Of a stretch of 64,000 nt of DNA, positions 55,158-63,075 are shown piece by piece. Each line of letters starts with the position of its first letter. Positions within the stretch are counted from its first letter, which is position 1. The DNA is from Acidihalobacter ferrooxydans (lineage in GTDB: Bacteria; Pseudomonadota; Gammaproteobacteria; DSM-5130; Acidihalobacteraceae), in NCBI RefSeq assembly GCF_001975725.1, contig NZ_CP019434.1, positions 3,002,792-3,066,791 of the forward strand. The letters are read 5' to 3'. Made by a program: the position numbers and the translations under genes. The notes under the pieces were generated by a model that did not search any database, had not been told where the DNA came from, and saw only the letters and a list, made by a program, of their open reading frames with translations.

Positions 55158-56810
55158 ATGATGCTCAATAAACGCTTTGCCCTACCCCTGCTGCTCGGCG
55201 CAGCAGCCCTGCCCGCCGCCGCGTTCGCCGCGAGCGGGACAGACAGCGTCACCACGGTCACCGGCGTCGGCCTGGCCGCACCCATGAACGTCAATTCCCT
55301 GCTACCGGTGGTCAACAACAATTCGGTCGGCAATTTCCAGGCGGTGATCCAGATGTACCGTCCCTTGCTGTGGATCGGCCGCGATCTCAAAATCGACTGG
55401 ACTGATTCCATCGCCAAATCGATCAAGGTGTCAGCCAACCGCACCGTGTTCACCGTCACCATGAAAGACTGGAAATGGTCCGACGGTAAGCCGGTCACCG
55501 CCGCGGACGCGGCCTACGGCTTCCAGATGATCAAGGACTTCGGCAAGCGTTACCCGAATTACGGCATCGGCGGAATGCCCGGCATTGTCAAATCCTTCAA
55601 GGTGCTGGGTGAGCACACTTTCCGCGTGACGCTCACCCACTCCGTGAACGCCAACTGGTTCAAGCTCAACGGCCTGTCGCAGATCACGCCGGCGCCCCGG
55701 TTCGCCTGGAAGGCATACAGCATCGACTATCTGTTCAACCACCAGACCGATCCGGCGCTGGTACAAGTGGTGGACGGCCCGTACAAGCTCGCCCGCTTCG
55801 CCCAGGGCCGCGAGGTGGCTTTCGTGGCCAATCCGGCGTATTCCGGGCATCAGCCCTCGATCAAGCATTTCACCTTCAAGATGATCACCTCGTCCGATGC
55901 CGCGTTCGCCGCGCTCAAGACCGGCGACATCCAGATCGGCAACGTACCGGCCACGCTCTACAATGCGCGCCGTCTGGTCGCCAACCTTAAATCCATGCGC
56001 ACCTCGGGCGGCTTTTCGATCTCCTATCTGCCACTGAATTTCACCAATCCCAAGGTCGCTTTTTTCCACGACCTGAAGGTTCGAGAAGCGCTGCAATACG
56101 CCATCGACCAGCCACTGATCATCAAAACCGTACTGCACGGCCTCGGCACCCCGAGCTTCAACCCCGTTCCGAGCGCGCCCGACACCTACCTCTCGCCCGA
56201 GATGAAAAAGCTGGTCGCGCACCCGCTGGACATGTATCGGCCGAAAAAAGCCGCGCAGCTGCTCGACGAGGCCGGCTGGAAGCCTGGCCCGAACGGTGTG
56301 CGTGAAAAAGACGGCAAGCGCCTCGCCTTCAGCATGATCGTACCCTCGGGCAATGCCGCCCGGCTCGCCACCGCGCAGATTCTCAAGCAGGAATGGCAGG
56401 CCATCGGCGTGGACATGAGCATCCGCCAGATGACATTCAACCAGGAAATCGCCATGCTCGCGCCGCACAAGGACTGGGAGATGGCCATGATCGGCTGGGT
56501 CTACGCACCCGACTACTACCCTAGCGGCGGCGGCATGTTCAACACCGGCGGCGGCTCCAACTACGGCGCTTACAGCAACCCGAAAATGGACAAACTGATC
56601 GCCGCCACCACACATGGCAAAGGCCTCAAGACGCTCTACGCCTATGAGAACTATGCGGCCCGGCAGCTTCCCGTGCTGTTCCTGCCTGCGCCCGGCTATC
56701 TGGTCAAGTACGACCCGCGTCTGCACGGCATGAACAAGTTCTACACCCCGGTGAGCTACATGGCGCCGGAATATCTGAGCTACGCCAAATCCTCCGGAGG
56801 CGCCCAATGA
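55158..56810 (+). CDS. ABC transporter family-5 substrate-binding protein (SBP-3)
   Basis: A 550-residue SBP_bac_5 protein, signal peptide ending AAFAAS. AAGGAGA lies six bases before ATG 55158. Shared blocks: WIGRDLKIDWTDSIAKSIKV, WKWSDGKPVTAADAAYGFQM, VDGPYKLARFAQGREVAFVA, KVREALQYAIDQPLIIKTVL, MFNTGGGSNYGAYSNPKMDK. Very similar to SBP-4, whose start overlaps its stop by four bases, so the pair arose by tandem duplication. Confidence 0.94.
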   Translation: MMLNKRFALPLLLGAAALPAAAFAASGTDSVTTVTGVGLAAPMNVNSLLPVVNNNSVGNFQAVIQMYRPLLWIGRDLKIDWTDSIAKSIKVSANRTVFTVTMKDWKWSDGKPVTAADAAYGFQMIKDFGKRYPNYGIGGMPGIVKSFKVLGEHTFRVTLTHSVNANWFKLNGLSQITPAPRFAWKAYSIDYLFNHQTDPALVQVVDGPYKLARFAQGREVAFVANPAYSGHQPSIKHFTFKMITSSDAAFAALKTGDIQIGNVPATLYNARRLVANLKSMRTSGGFSISYLPLNFTNPKVAFFHDLKVREALQYAIDQPLIIKTVLHGLGTPSFNPVPSAPDTYLSPEMKKLVAHPLDMYRPKKAAQLLDEAGWKPGPNGVREKDGKRLAFSMIVPSGNAARLATAQILKQEWQAIGVDMSIRQMTFNQEIAMLAPHKDWEMAMIGWVYAPDYYPSGGGMFNTGGGSNYGAYSNPKMDKLIAATTHGKGLKTLYAYENYAARQLPVLFLPAPGYLVKYDPRLHGMNKFYTPVSYMAPEYLSYAKSSGGAQ

Positions 56811-58477
56811 AAGATGACTTCATCAAGCTGACTCCTCTTTTCATTGCCACGGCATTCGCGCTGGCCCATCTTCCGGCCGCGCACGCTACCGTCCGCGACA
56901 CGCTCAACACCGTGCCCGCCGTGGCCTTCCAGCAACCCTCGCCGGTCACCTCTTTCCTGCCGGTGTTCAACAACGATTCGATCAACGATTTCCAGGCCCA
57001 GATACAGCTCTATCAGCCAGTGCTGTGGATCGGCAATAATCTGAAAATCGACTGGTCGCGCTCCATCGCCAAGTCCGTCGAGGTTTCAAAAAACCGCACC
57101 GTCTACACGGTAACCCTGAAGCACTGGCAATGGTCCGACGGCAAGCCGGTGACCGCCGCTGATGCCGCCTATGACTTCAAGCTCATCCAGGCAGACGGGC
57201 AGAGCTACCAGAACTACGGCATCGGCGGCATGCCCACCGACATCGCCTCTTTCAAGGTGCTCGGGCCATACCGGTTCGCCATCACCCTCAAGCAGCCGGC
57301 GAATACCCACTGGTTCGAACTCAACGGCCTGTCGCAGATCACGCCGGTGCCCGAACACGCCTGGGGGCAGCATACGGCGGCCTGGTTCCGCAACCATGAA
57401 ACCGACCTCAATCTGGTCAAGGTGGTTGACGGCCCGTACAAAGTCGCCGCCTTCAACGCCAGCCGCTATCTGCGCTTCGTGGCCAACCCGGACTACAGCG
57501 GCGCACCCAGGCCGTCGATCAAGCACTTCAACTTCAACTTCTACACCAACAACAGCGCCGCCTTCTCCGCGCTCAAGACCGGCAGTCTCGGCATCGGCCA
57601 GATTCCGTTCAATCTCTACAATGCCCGCCATCTGGTCAGCAACCTGAAAAACTTCAGCACCGACGGCAAAAAAGGAGCCTATGGCTACGGCATCTGGTAC
57701 GTCGTGCTGAATTTTCACAATCCGAAGGTCGGTTTCATCAATGACCTCAAGGTACGCCAGGCCCTGCAATACGGCATCAATCAGCAAGCCATCATCAACG
57801 TGGTCTATCACGGACTGGCGAGCCCGAGCTTCAGCCCCGTGCCGCCGGTGCCCGATACCTATCTGTCGCCCCGACTCAAACGCCTCGACAGCCATCCACA
57901 ACAGATGTACGACCCGGCCAAGGCCCGCGCGCTGCTCGACGCTGCCGGCTGGAAGCCGGGGCCGGGCGGCATCCGCGAGAAGAACGGGCACCGACTCGCC
58001 TTTCAGCTCGTCGTCATGTCCGGCGAATCGGCAGCGGTCGAACAAGCCCAGCTTCTCAAGCAGTTCTGGCAGGCCATCGGCGTGGATGCCCACATCCACC
58101 GCATGACCTTCAATCAGGAAATCGACACGCTGGTCGGCCCCAAATCCAAATGGGAAACGGCCATCATTCCCTGGTATTACGCACCCGACTACTATCCCAG
58201 CGGCGACGGCCTGCTCAACACCGGCGGCGGCAGCAACAACGGCGGTTACAGCAGCAAGAAGATGGATGCGCTGATCCAGGCCAGCACCACCGCTGCCGGA
58301 CTGAAGGGGCTGTATGCCTACGAGGACTATGCGTCCACCCACATGCCCTGGCTGTGGCTGCCAACGCCGGCGTATCTGGTCAAGTACGACCCCGCGTTGC
58401 AGGGCATGTCCGCCTACTTCAGCCCCGTGTGCGAACTCTCGCCGCAAGCGCTGCGCTATGCCAGCCAGGCGCATTGA
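56807..58477 (+). CDS. ABC transporter family-5 substrate-binding protein (SBP-4)
   Basis: A 556-residue SBP_bac_5 protein, signal peptide ending AHATV. Blocks match SBP-3 closely (WIGNNLKIDWSRSIAKSVEV, WQWSDGKPVTAADAAYDFKL, GLLNTGGGSNNGGYSSKKMD). It contains one five-to-six-residue insertion (about residue 288, DGKKGAYG) absent from SBP-3. ATG 56807 overlaps the SBP-3 stop. Followed by a strong hairpin. Confidence 0.94.
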   Translation: MKDDFIKLTPLFIATAFALAHLPAAHATVRDTLNTVPAVAFQQPSPVTSFLPVFNNDSINDFQAQIQLYQPVLWIGNNLKIDWSRSIAKSVEVSKNRTVYTVTLKHWQWSDGKPVTAADAAYDFKLIQADGQSYQNYGIGGMPTDIASFKVLGPYRFAITLKQPANTHWFELNGLSQITPVPEHAWGQHTAAWFRNHETDLNLVKVVDGPYKVAAFNASRYLRFVANPDYSGAPRPSIKHFNFNFYTNNSAAFSALKTGSLGIGQIPFNLYNARHLVSNLKNFSTDGKKGAYGYGIWYVVLNFHNPKVGFINDLKVRQALQYGINQQAIINVVYHGLASPSFSPVPPVPDTYLSPRLKRLDSHPQQMYDPAKARALLDAAGWKPGPGGIREKNGHRLAFQLVVMSGESAAVEQAQLLKQFWQAIGVDAHIHRMTFNQEIDTLVGPKSKWETAIIPWYYAPDYYPSGDGLLNTGGGSNNGGYSSKKMDALIQASTTAAGLKGLYAYEDYASTHMPWLWLPTPAYLVKYDPALQGMSAYFSPVCELSPQALRYASQAH

Positions 58478-58487
58478 GCGCATCCTC

Positions 58488-58521
58488 GACAGGCGCCCGC
58501 CGGGCATGGCGGGCGCCTGTC
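58488..58521 (+). terminator. Strong hairpin after the transporter operon
   Basis: A perfect 14-bp stem (GACAGGCGCCCGCC / GGCGGGCGCCTGTC) with a six-base loop, 11 bases after the SBP-4 stop. There is no following T run, so intrinsic termination is uncertain; it may protect the transcript's 3' end. Confidence 0.6.
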
Positions 58522-58606
58522 CGCTTGGCGGCCAGGCCGTGATCGCCAGCGTGGCGGAACGTAGCCCTGCCAGCGGGCAAAGACCTGACCACCGGCGCGC
58601 TCATCC

Positions 58607-59557
58607 ATGAGCGCGCCGGTGGTGCCTGACGCCGACACCTATGCCATCGACATAGGCGGCCTCGGCAAGCGCTACGCATCGGGCCACGAGGCGCTGCGCG
58701 ATATCGACCTGCGTGTTCGCGGCGGCGAGATATTCGCCCTGCTCGGTCCGAATGGCGCCGGGAAAACCACCCTGATCAGCATCATTTGCGGCATCGTTAA
58801 ACCCGGTCAGGGCCGCGTTCGCATCCAGGGTTTCGACATCGTGAGTGATTTTCGGCGCACCCGCGCCCTGATCGGACTGGTGCCGCAGGAACTGAGCGTC
58901 GATGTCTTCCTCTCTCCCTGGGCCACCGCCAGCTTCAGCCGGGGCCTGTTCGGACTGCCGCCGAATCCTGCGCACATCGAGCGCGTGCTCCGTTCGCTCT
59001 CCCTGTGGGACAAACGAAATGCGCCCATCGTCACCCTGTCCGGCGGCATGAAACGGCGCGTGCTCATCGCCAAGGCGCTGGCCCACGAGCCGAGCATCCT
59101 GTTCCTCGACGAACCGACCGCCGGCGTGGACGTAGACCTGCGCCGCGACATGTGGCGCCTGATCCGCGAATTACGCGCCAGCGGCGTCACTATCGTGCTC
59201 ACCACCCATTACATCGAAGAGGCCGAAGAAATGGCCGACCGGGTCGGCATCATGCACAACGGACGCCTGATCCTGGTCGAAGACAAGATCGAGCTGATGC
59301 GCAAACTGGGCAACAAACGCCTCATCCTGCAACTGCAAACCCCGCTCGACGCGCTGCCGTCAGGCCTGGCGGCCTACCGCCTTGAACATCCGGCTCCCGA
59401 TCGCTTGATCTTCACCACGGATGCCGAAACCGAGCCGCAAACGCTCGGCACCCTGCTGAACACGCTGGCGCGGCAAGGCATCCACATCACCGATATCGAC
59501 ACGCGCCAAAGCACCCTGGAAGACATCTTCCTCGACCTGGTGAACACCCGCCCATGA
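58607..59557 (+). CDS. ABC-2 type transporter ATPase
   Basis: A 316-residue ATPase: Walker [17 protein letters not shown], signature [16 protein letters not shown], Walker [15 protein letters not shown] and H-loop [15 protein letters not shown]. The YadG/NodI-like class pairs with an ABC-2 permease, here the gene at 59604. Exported substrate unknown (lipid, polysaccharide or drug). Confidence 0.92.
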   Translation: MSAPVVPDADTYAIDIGGLGKRYASGHEALRDIDLRVRGGEIFALLGPNGAGKTTLISIICGIVKPGQGRVRIQGFDIVSDFRRTRALIGLVPQELSVDVFLSPWATASFSRGLFGLPPNPAHIERVLRSLSLWDKRNAPIVTLSGGMKRRVLIAKALAHEPSILFLDEPTAGVDVDLRRDMWRLIRELRASGVTIVLTTHYIEEAEEMADRVGIMHNGRLILVEDKIELMRKLGNKRLILQLQTPLDALPSGLAAYRLEHPAPDRLIFTTDAETEPQTLGTLLNTLARQGIHITDIDTRQSTLEDIFLDLVNTRP

Positions 59558-59607
59558 ATCAAAACCCCGCGCTGTATCGCGTTTCGGCAAGGACACTCCC
59601 GGCATGA
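59554..59607 (+). CDS. 17-codon mini-ORF bridging ATPase and permease (speculative)
   Basis: ATG 59554 overlaps the ATPase stop by four bases and TGA 59605 overlaps the permease ATG at 59604. It would encode [17 protein letters not shown]. Its only support is the double overlap; it could couple translation across the 46-base gap or be chance. Confidence 0.25.
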   Translation: MNQNPALYRVSARTLPA

Positions 59608-60368
59608 TGAACCTGCGTGGCGTCTGGACGCTGTACCAATTCGAAATGCGGCGCATGAAGCGCACCCTGATCCAGAGCGTCGTCTCGCCCGTCATTTCCA
59701 CCACGCTCTACTTCGTGGTATTCGGCGCCGCCATCGGTTCGCGCATCAGCCACATGGGCGGCGTCAGCTATGGCGCTTTCATCGTGCCCGGGCTGATCAT
59801 GCTGTCGCTGCTCACCAGCAGCGTGCTGAACGCCTCTTTCGCCATCTATTTCCCCAAGTTCACCGGCACCGTGTACGAACTGCTGTCCGCCCCGCTGTCC
59901 TCCTTCGAAGCAGTGCTCGGCTATGTCGGCGCCGCCGCCACCAAGTCCGTCCTGCTCGGACTGCTCATTCTGGGCACCGCCGCACTGTTCGTGCCGCTGC
60001 ATATCCTGTATCCCCTGTGGATGCTGCTGTTCCTGACCCTCACCGCGCTCACCTTCAGCCTGCTCGGGTTCATCATCGGCATCTGGGCCGACAATTTCGA
60101 GAAACTCTCGGTCGTCCCGGCGCTGATCCTCACCCCGCTGGCCTTCCTCGGCGGCAGTTTCTATTCGATCTCCATGCTGCCCGAGCCCTGGCGCACCGTG
60201 TCACTGTTCAACCCCGTGGTCTATCTGGTCAGCGGCTTCCGCTGGAGTTTCTATGGTATCGGCGACGTCGGAGTCGGCGTCAGCCTGGGCATGACACTGG
60301 TTTTCCTGGCCCTCTGCATGGCAATCGTGTACGGGATCTTCCGCAGCGGCTATCGCCTGAAAAGCTGA
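59604..60368 (+). CDS. ABC-2 type permease (YadH-like)
   Basis: A 254-residue inner-membrane protein with six hydrophobic segments. Family blocks: [80 protein letters not shown] and [16 protein letters not shown]. It forms an exporter with the ATPase upstream. Confidence 0.92.
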   Translation: MMNLRGVWTLYQFEMRRMKRTLIQSVVSPVISTTLYFVVFGAAIGSRISHMGGVSYGAFIVPGLIMLSLLTSSVLNASFAIYFPKFTGTVYELLSAPLSSFEAVLGYVGAAATKSVLLGLLILGTAALFVPLHILYPLWMLLFLTLTALTFSLLGFIIGIWADNFEKLSVVPALILTPLAFLGGSFYSISMLPEPWRTVSLFNPVVYLVSGFRWSFYGIGDVGVGVSLGMTLVFLALCMAIVYGIFRSGYRLKS

Positions 60369-60395
60369 CCAAAGACTGCCTGATTGAGGCCGTCG

Positions 60396-60423
60396 CAGAA
60401 AAATCGCGGGCAACGATGCCCGC
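60396..60423 (-). terminator. Intrinsic terminator for the FTR1 operon
   Basis: On the minus strand GCGGGCA-TCGT-TGCCCGC is followed by GATTTTTCT. It lies 220 bases downstream of the FTR1 stop and 28 bases after the convergent permease stop, so it may serve both. T run short. Confidence 0.55.
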
Positions 60424-60642
60424 AATGCCGATGTTTCTGGGAAACATCCGTCGTTACTTGACGAGTACAATCGGATAGTAAAAGGGGAGCGTGAATGATC
60501 CGGCAGAAACAAACACCCGGTTCCCCACCCACCGCGGCAATCGATTTTTTTCCAAACCCCAAGCCGGATGATTTGCAAATCAGCTCAGTTCGGTCCAACC
60601 CGTGTGTGCGCCTCGACTATGGTGTCAATCATGCCCGGCACT

Positions 60643-61467
60643 TCATGTCGCAGCGGCCACTCTGCGCTGGCTGCGGCCTACGACCCGCATGGCCAGATAG
60701 ATGACGGACAACGTGACCAGATAGAACAGCACCTGAATGCCCATCGGGCGGTCGTTGTAGCCCACGAGGATATGCAGCAAGGTACCGGTCCAACTCGTTT
60801 GACTCAGCCAGGCCGAGGAATCCCATACCTGCGGCACGAGAGACGGCACCAGGCCGGCCTGATTCAGGAAGCCGGCAGCATTCGCCGCAAGACCGGCGGC
60901 GAGCAGCAGCACCAGCCAGCCGGTCACGCTGAAAAAGTGGCGCAGCGGGATGGCCAGCATGCCGCGGTAAACGACCATCCCCAAGGCAGCGCCACCCGCC
61001 AGACCCAGCACGCCGCCGAACAGCAAAGCCATACTGCCCGCACCGCTGGCTGAGAGGCTGTACAGAAACAGCGCCGTCTCCGAGCCCTCGCGCAGAACGG
61101 CGAGAAAAGCCACCAACGCCAGCGCCGACAGAGGTTTTACGCCCATGCCGACATCGTGCCCGACCTCGCGCATCTTGCCGGCCAGTTCCCGACCGTGCGA
61201 ACTCATCCAGATGTTGTGCCAGGCCAGCATCAGAACGGCCGTCAGCAACACGCCGGCGTTCAGCAGTTCCTGACCGCGTCCCTGTACAGCATCGGAAATG
61301 GCGCCGGCAGACGCCGCCACCAAAATGGCCCCGGCCACACCTGCGGCGACCCCGCCCAGCACCCAGCGGCCGCGTGCGGCCACTCCACGCGTGGCGCCCA
61401 TGACGATGGAAATGATCAGCGCCGCTTCGAGCACTTCACGAAATACGATGACCGCAGAACCCAGCAT
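60643..61467 (-). CDS. FTR1-family high-affinity iron permease
   Basis: A 274-residue seven-helix iron permease. The two RExxE iron motifs are present: FREVLEA near the N-terminus and LREGSETALFLYS about residue 125. ATG 61467 lies 10 bases after the cupredoxin gene stop. E. coli counterpart is EfeU of EfeUOB; here the partner is a cupredoxin only, with no DyP peroxidase nearby. Probably iron-repressed through the upstream Fur box. Confidence 0.93.
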   Translation of the reverse strand: MLGSAVIVFREVLEAALIISIVMGATRGVAARGRWVLGGVAAGVAGAILVAASAGAISDAVQGRGQELLNAGVLLTAVLMLAWHNIWMSSHGRELAGKMREVGHDVGMGVKPLSALALVAFLAVLREGSETALFLYSLSASGAGSMALLFGGVLGLAGGAALGMVVYRGMLAIPLRHFFSVTGWLVLLLAAGLAANAAGFLNQAGLVPSLVPQVWDSSAWLSQTSWTGTLLHILVGYNDRPMGIQVLFYLVTLSVIYLAMRVVGRSQRRVAAAT

Positions 61468-61477
61468 TACAATGCCC

Positions 61478-61810
61478 TCACTTCACGATCAACGCGCCAT
61501 GCGCGGTCTCTTTGTGGAACTCGCCGTAGAAGTGGTACGTGCCGGCTCCGAGCGGCCCCACCCACACCACACTCTTGCTGTGGCCTGGCACCAGCTTCTC
61601 GCGGTGCAGATCATGGCTCTCAAACTCCTCGACCGTGGCATCCCGGTTGTCGATCACCAGCTTCACCCGCTCGTTCGCCGGCACCGTCAACCGATTCGGA
61701 GAGAAGCGATGATTCTTGATCACCAGCGTGTACTGTGCGGCCATGGCGGCAGCGGGTATAAAAAACGACACCAGCAATAATGCGCTCGCGGCACTCATAG
61801 AACGATTCAT
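61478..61810 (-). CDS. Periplasmic cupredoxin-domain protein (FTR1 partner)
   Basis: A 110-residue secreted protein: signal peptide ending AAAMAAQ, then one cupredoxin domain (VIKNHRFSPNRLTVPANERV, NRDATVEEFESHDLHREKLV, YHFYGEFHKETAHGALIV). Classical type 1 copper Cys is not evident; Met/His/Glu-rich pieces could bind iron or copper. It resembles the cupredoxin domain of EfeO and should present or oxidise iron for the permease. First gene of the Fur-regulated pair. Confidence 0.88.
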   Translation of the reverse strand: MNRSMSAASALLLVSFFIPAAAMAAQYTLVIKNHRFSPNRLTVPANERVKLVIDNRDATVEEFESHDLHREKLVPGHSKSVVWVGPLGAGTYHFYGEFHKETAHGALIVK

Positions 61811-61906
61811 ACGTTCCCCTTGTCAGCATCCGTCTAAGCAGCGACAAACACGCTGCGCCGAATCGGAGCGCACCGAAGGCTAATGCGCTTGATCCAGATA
61901 AATGCT

Positions 61907-61925
61907 AATGAGAATGATTCTTATT
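61907..61925. promoter_or_regulatory. Fur box upstream of cupredoxin-FTR1
   Basis: AATGAGAATGATTCTTATT is a 19-bp near-palindrome (three mismatches between halves) resembling the GATAATGATAATCATTATC consensus. It lies 97 bases upstream of the cupredoxin ATG, matching iron repression of iron uptake. Confidence 0.75.
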
Positions 61926-62234
61926 GTCAAATAAACCGTAAATCCTGGACGGAGCCATGTACCCCGTTCCTGCGCGCCCACGCGTGCATCGACGCGTCGT
62001 GTTTTCGTCAAATCGCGCAGCCACAATAACACCTACGCAGACGAGCGCCGCGTCGAGCACGTCCGTACTATGCTGGTTCAAGCCGAATCATTCACCCGAT
62101 CGAACCAGGCTGTTGAGCACTGACGGGTGACCAGAAATTTTTTCGTTTATCTGAAAAACTGATCAGGCGTGGCGATGATTGCACGCCGAGCTGGCGTTGA
62201 GGTCAGATCGGCGCGCGCGCACGATGAAGGCATG
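61926..62234. other. Intergenic region, no gene recognised
   Basis: About 310 bases between the Fur box and the convergent end of the DUF2058 gene. A 57-codon plus-strand frame from 61957 has no family character. Nothing else is seen. Confidence 0.5.
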
Positions 62235-62786
62235 TCACCACATCAGATCATCAGGAATCGGATGATCCCGATAGGCGGGGTCTTCGTCCACCGTGGCGGA
62301 TGCCTGCGCCCGGATAATATTCGCCCGCGGGTCGAGTTCCAGCAGCTTTTGGACATCCTCATCGCCGATCAGATAATGCCGATCGTTACGCGCGACGATG
62401 AGCAGGGTTCCCGCACCGAGTGCCGTGTGCTGTTCGGCAGTCACCCAGAGCTTCTTGACCGCGCTGCCGTCGAGGAAGTTATACGGCAGGGGCGCATCGG
62501 CGACATTTCGACGCCTCTCGCGCAGGAACACGCGCACGGCCTCGCGTTGGGCCTTATCCAGATGCGGCGTCGGACTCGGTGTCTGCGCGACCTGAGCGGG
62601 CTTGCGCCGCCCCTTGTTCGCTCGCCCGTCAGCCAGTTGCTGCGGCTTCGCTTTGCGCGCTCTGGTCGGCGCCGGTTGGCGCGCCTTCGCGGATTCGCGT
62701 GGGGGCCGCGGTGTTTCGGCCTTTTTAACCTGCGCCTCTGTCACCAAACCGGCTTTCAACAGCTGGTCGCGGAGGTCGTTGCTCAT
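62235..62786 (-). CDS. DUF2058 (YaiL-type) family protein
   Basis: A 183-residue soluble protein: N-terminal MSNDLRDQLLKAGLVTEAQV, a basic Ala/Lys/Arg/Pro-rich linker (about 25-75), and the DUF2058 C-terminal part PYNFLDGSAVKKLWVTAEQH with RNDRHYLIG. Family members are described as nucleoprotein or polynucleotide-associated enzymes; role unknown. The basic linker is consistent with nucleic-acid binding. Confidence 0.88.
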   Translation of the reverse strand: MSNDLRDQLLKAGLVTEAQVKKAETPRPPRESAKARQPAPTRARKAKPQQLADGRANKGRRKPAQVAQTPSPTPHLDKAQREAVRVFLRERRRNVADAPLPYNFLDGSAVKKLWVTAEQHTALGAGTLLIVARNDRHYLIGDEDVQKLLELDPRANIIRAQASATVDEDPAYRDHPIPDDLMW

Positions 62787-62804
62787 GTCATGCCATCCCC
62801 AAAA

Positions 62805-62839
62805 TCATTCTCAGGCGTAAAAGTCATTCTCAGGCGTAA
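62805..62839. repeat. Short tandem repeat upstream of DUF2058 gene
   Basis: TCATTCTCAGGCGTAA occurs at 62805-62820 and again at 62824-62839 (19-base period), just upstream of the DUF2058 ATG at 62786. It may be an operator-like element or chance duplication. Confidence 0.6.
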
Positions 62840-62861
62840 TGCCGGACACCGCCAGGCACCG

Positions 62862-62999
62862 TCACATATTCGCATAGACGGCTTCAGGCGGACAGAGTTC
62901 CCGCTGGTTTCCGGATCCGGCACGCGTCTGACGGATATGAGCGCGCAACGTAGCAACGTCAGCGGGCATGGGAATCGGTTTATCCGTTGTTTTGAACAT
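62862..62999 (-). CDS. Possible 45-residue small protein
   Basis: ATG 62999, preceded by AAGAGAG at suitable spacing, opens MFKTTDKPIPMPADVATLRA and ends PPEAVYANM with TGA at 62862. It has a protein-like residue mix with charged and helical character (ADVATLRAHIRQTRAG). It lies in the gap between hemG and the DUF2058 gene, same strand as both. No family recognised. Confidence 0.35.
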   Translation of the reverse strand: MFKTTDKPIPMPADVATLRAHIRQTRAGSGNQRELCPPEAVYANM

Positions 63000-63075
63000 C
63001 GCGGCTCTCTTTAACGCAGATTCGTGCATTGCAGAGGCAGTGTCCTGTCGCCAAGGCCGCTTTCGCCTGCATCCG

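Noticed and set aside
61957-62130. Plus-strand frame of about 57 codons after the Fur box
   Set aside because: Low-complexity Ser/Arg/Pro translation with no ribosome site or family similarity.
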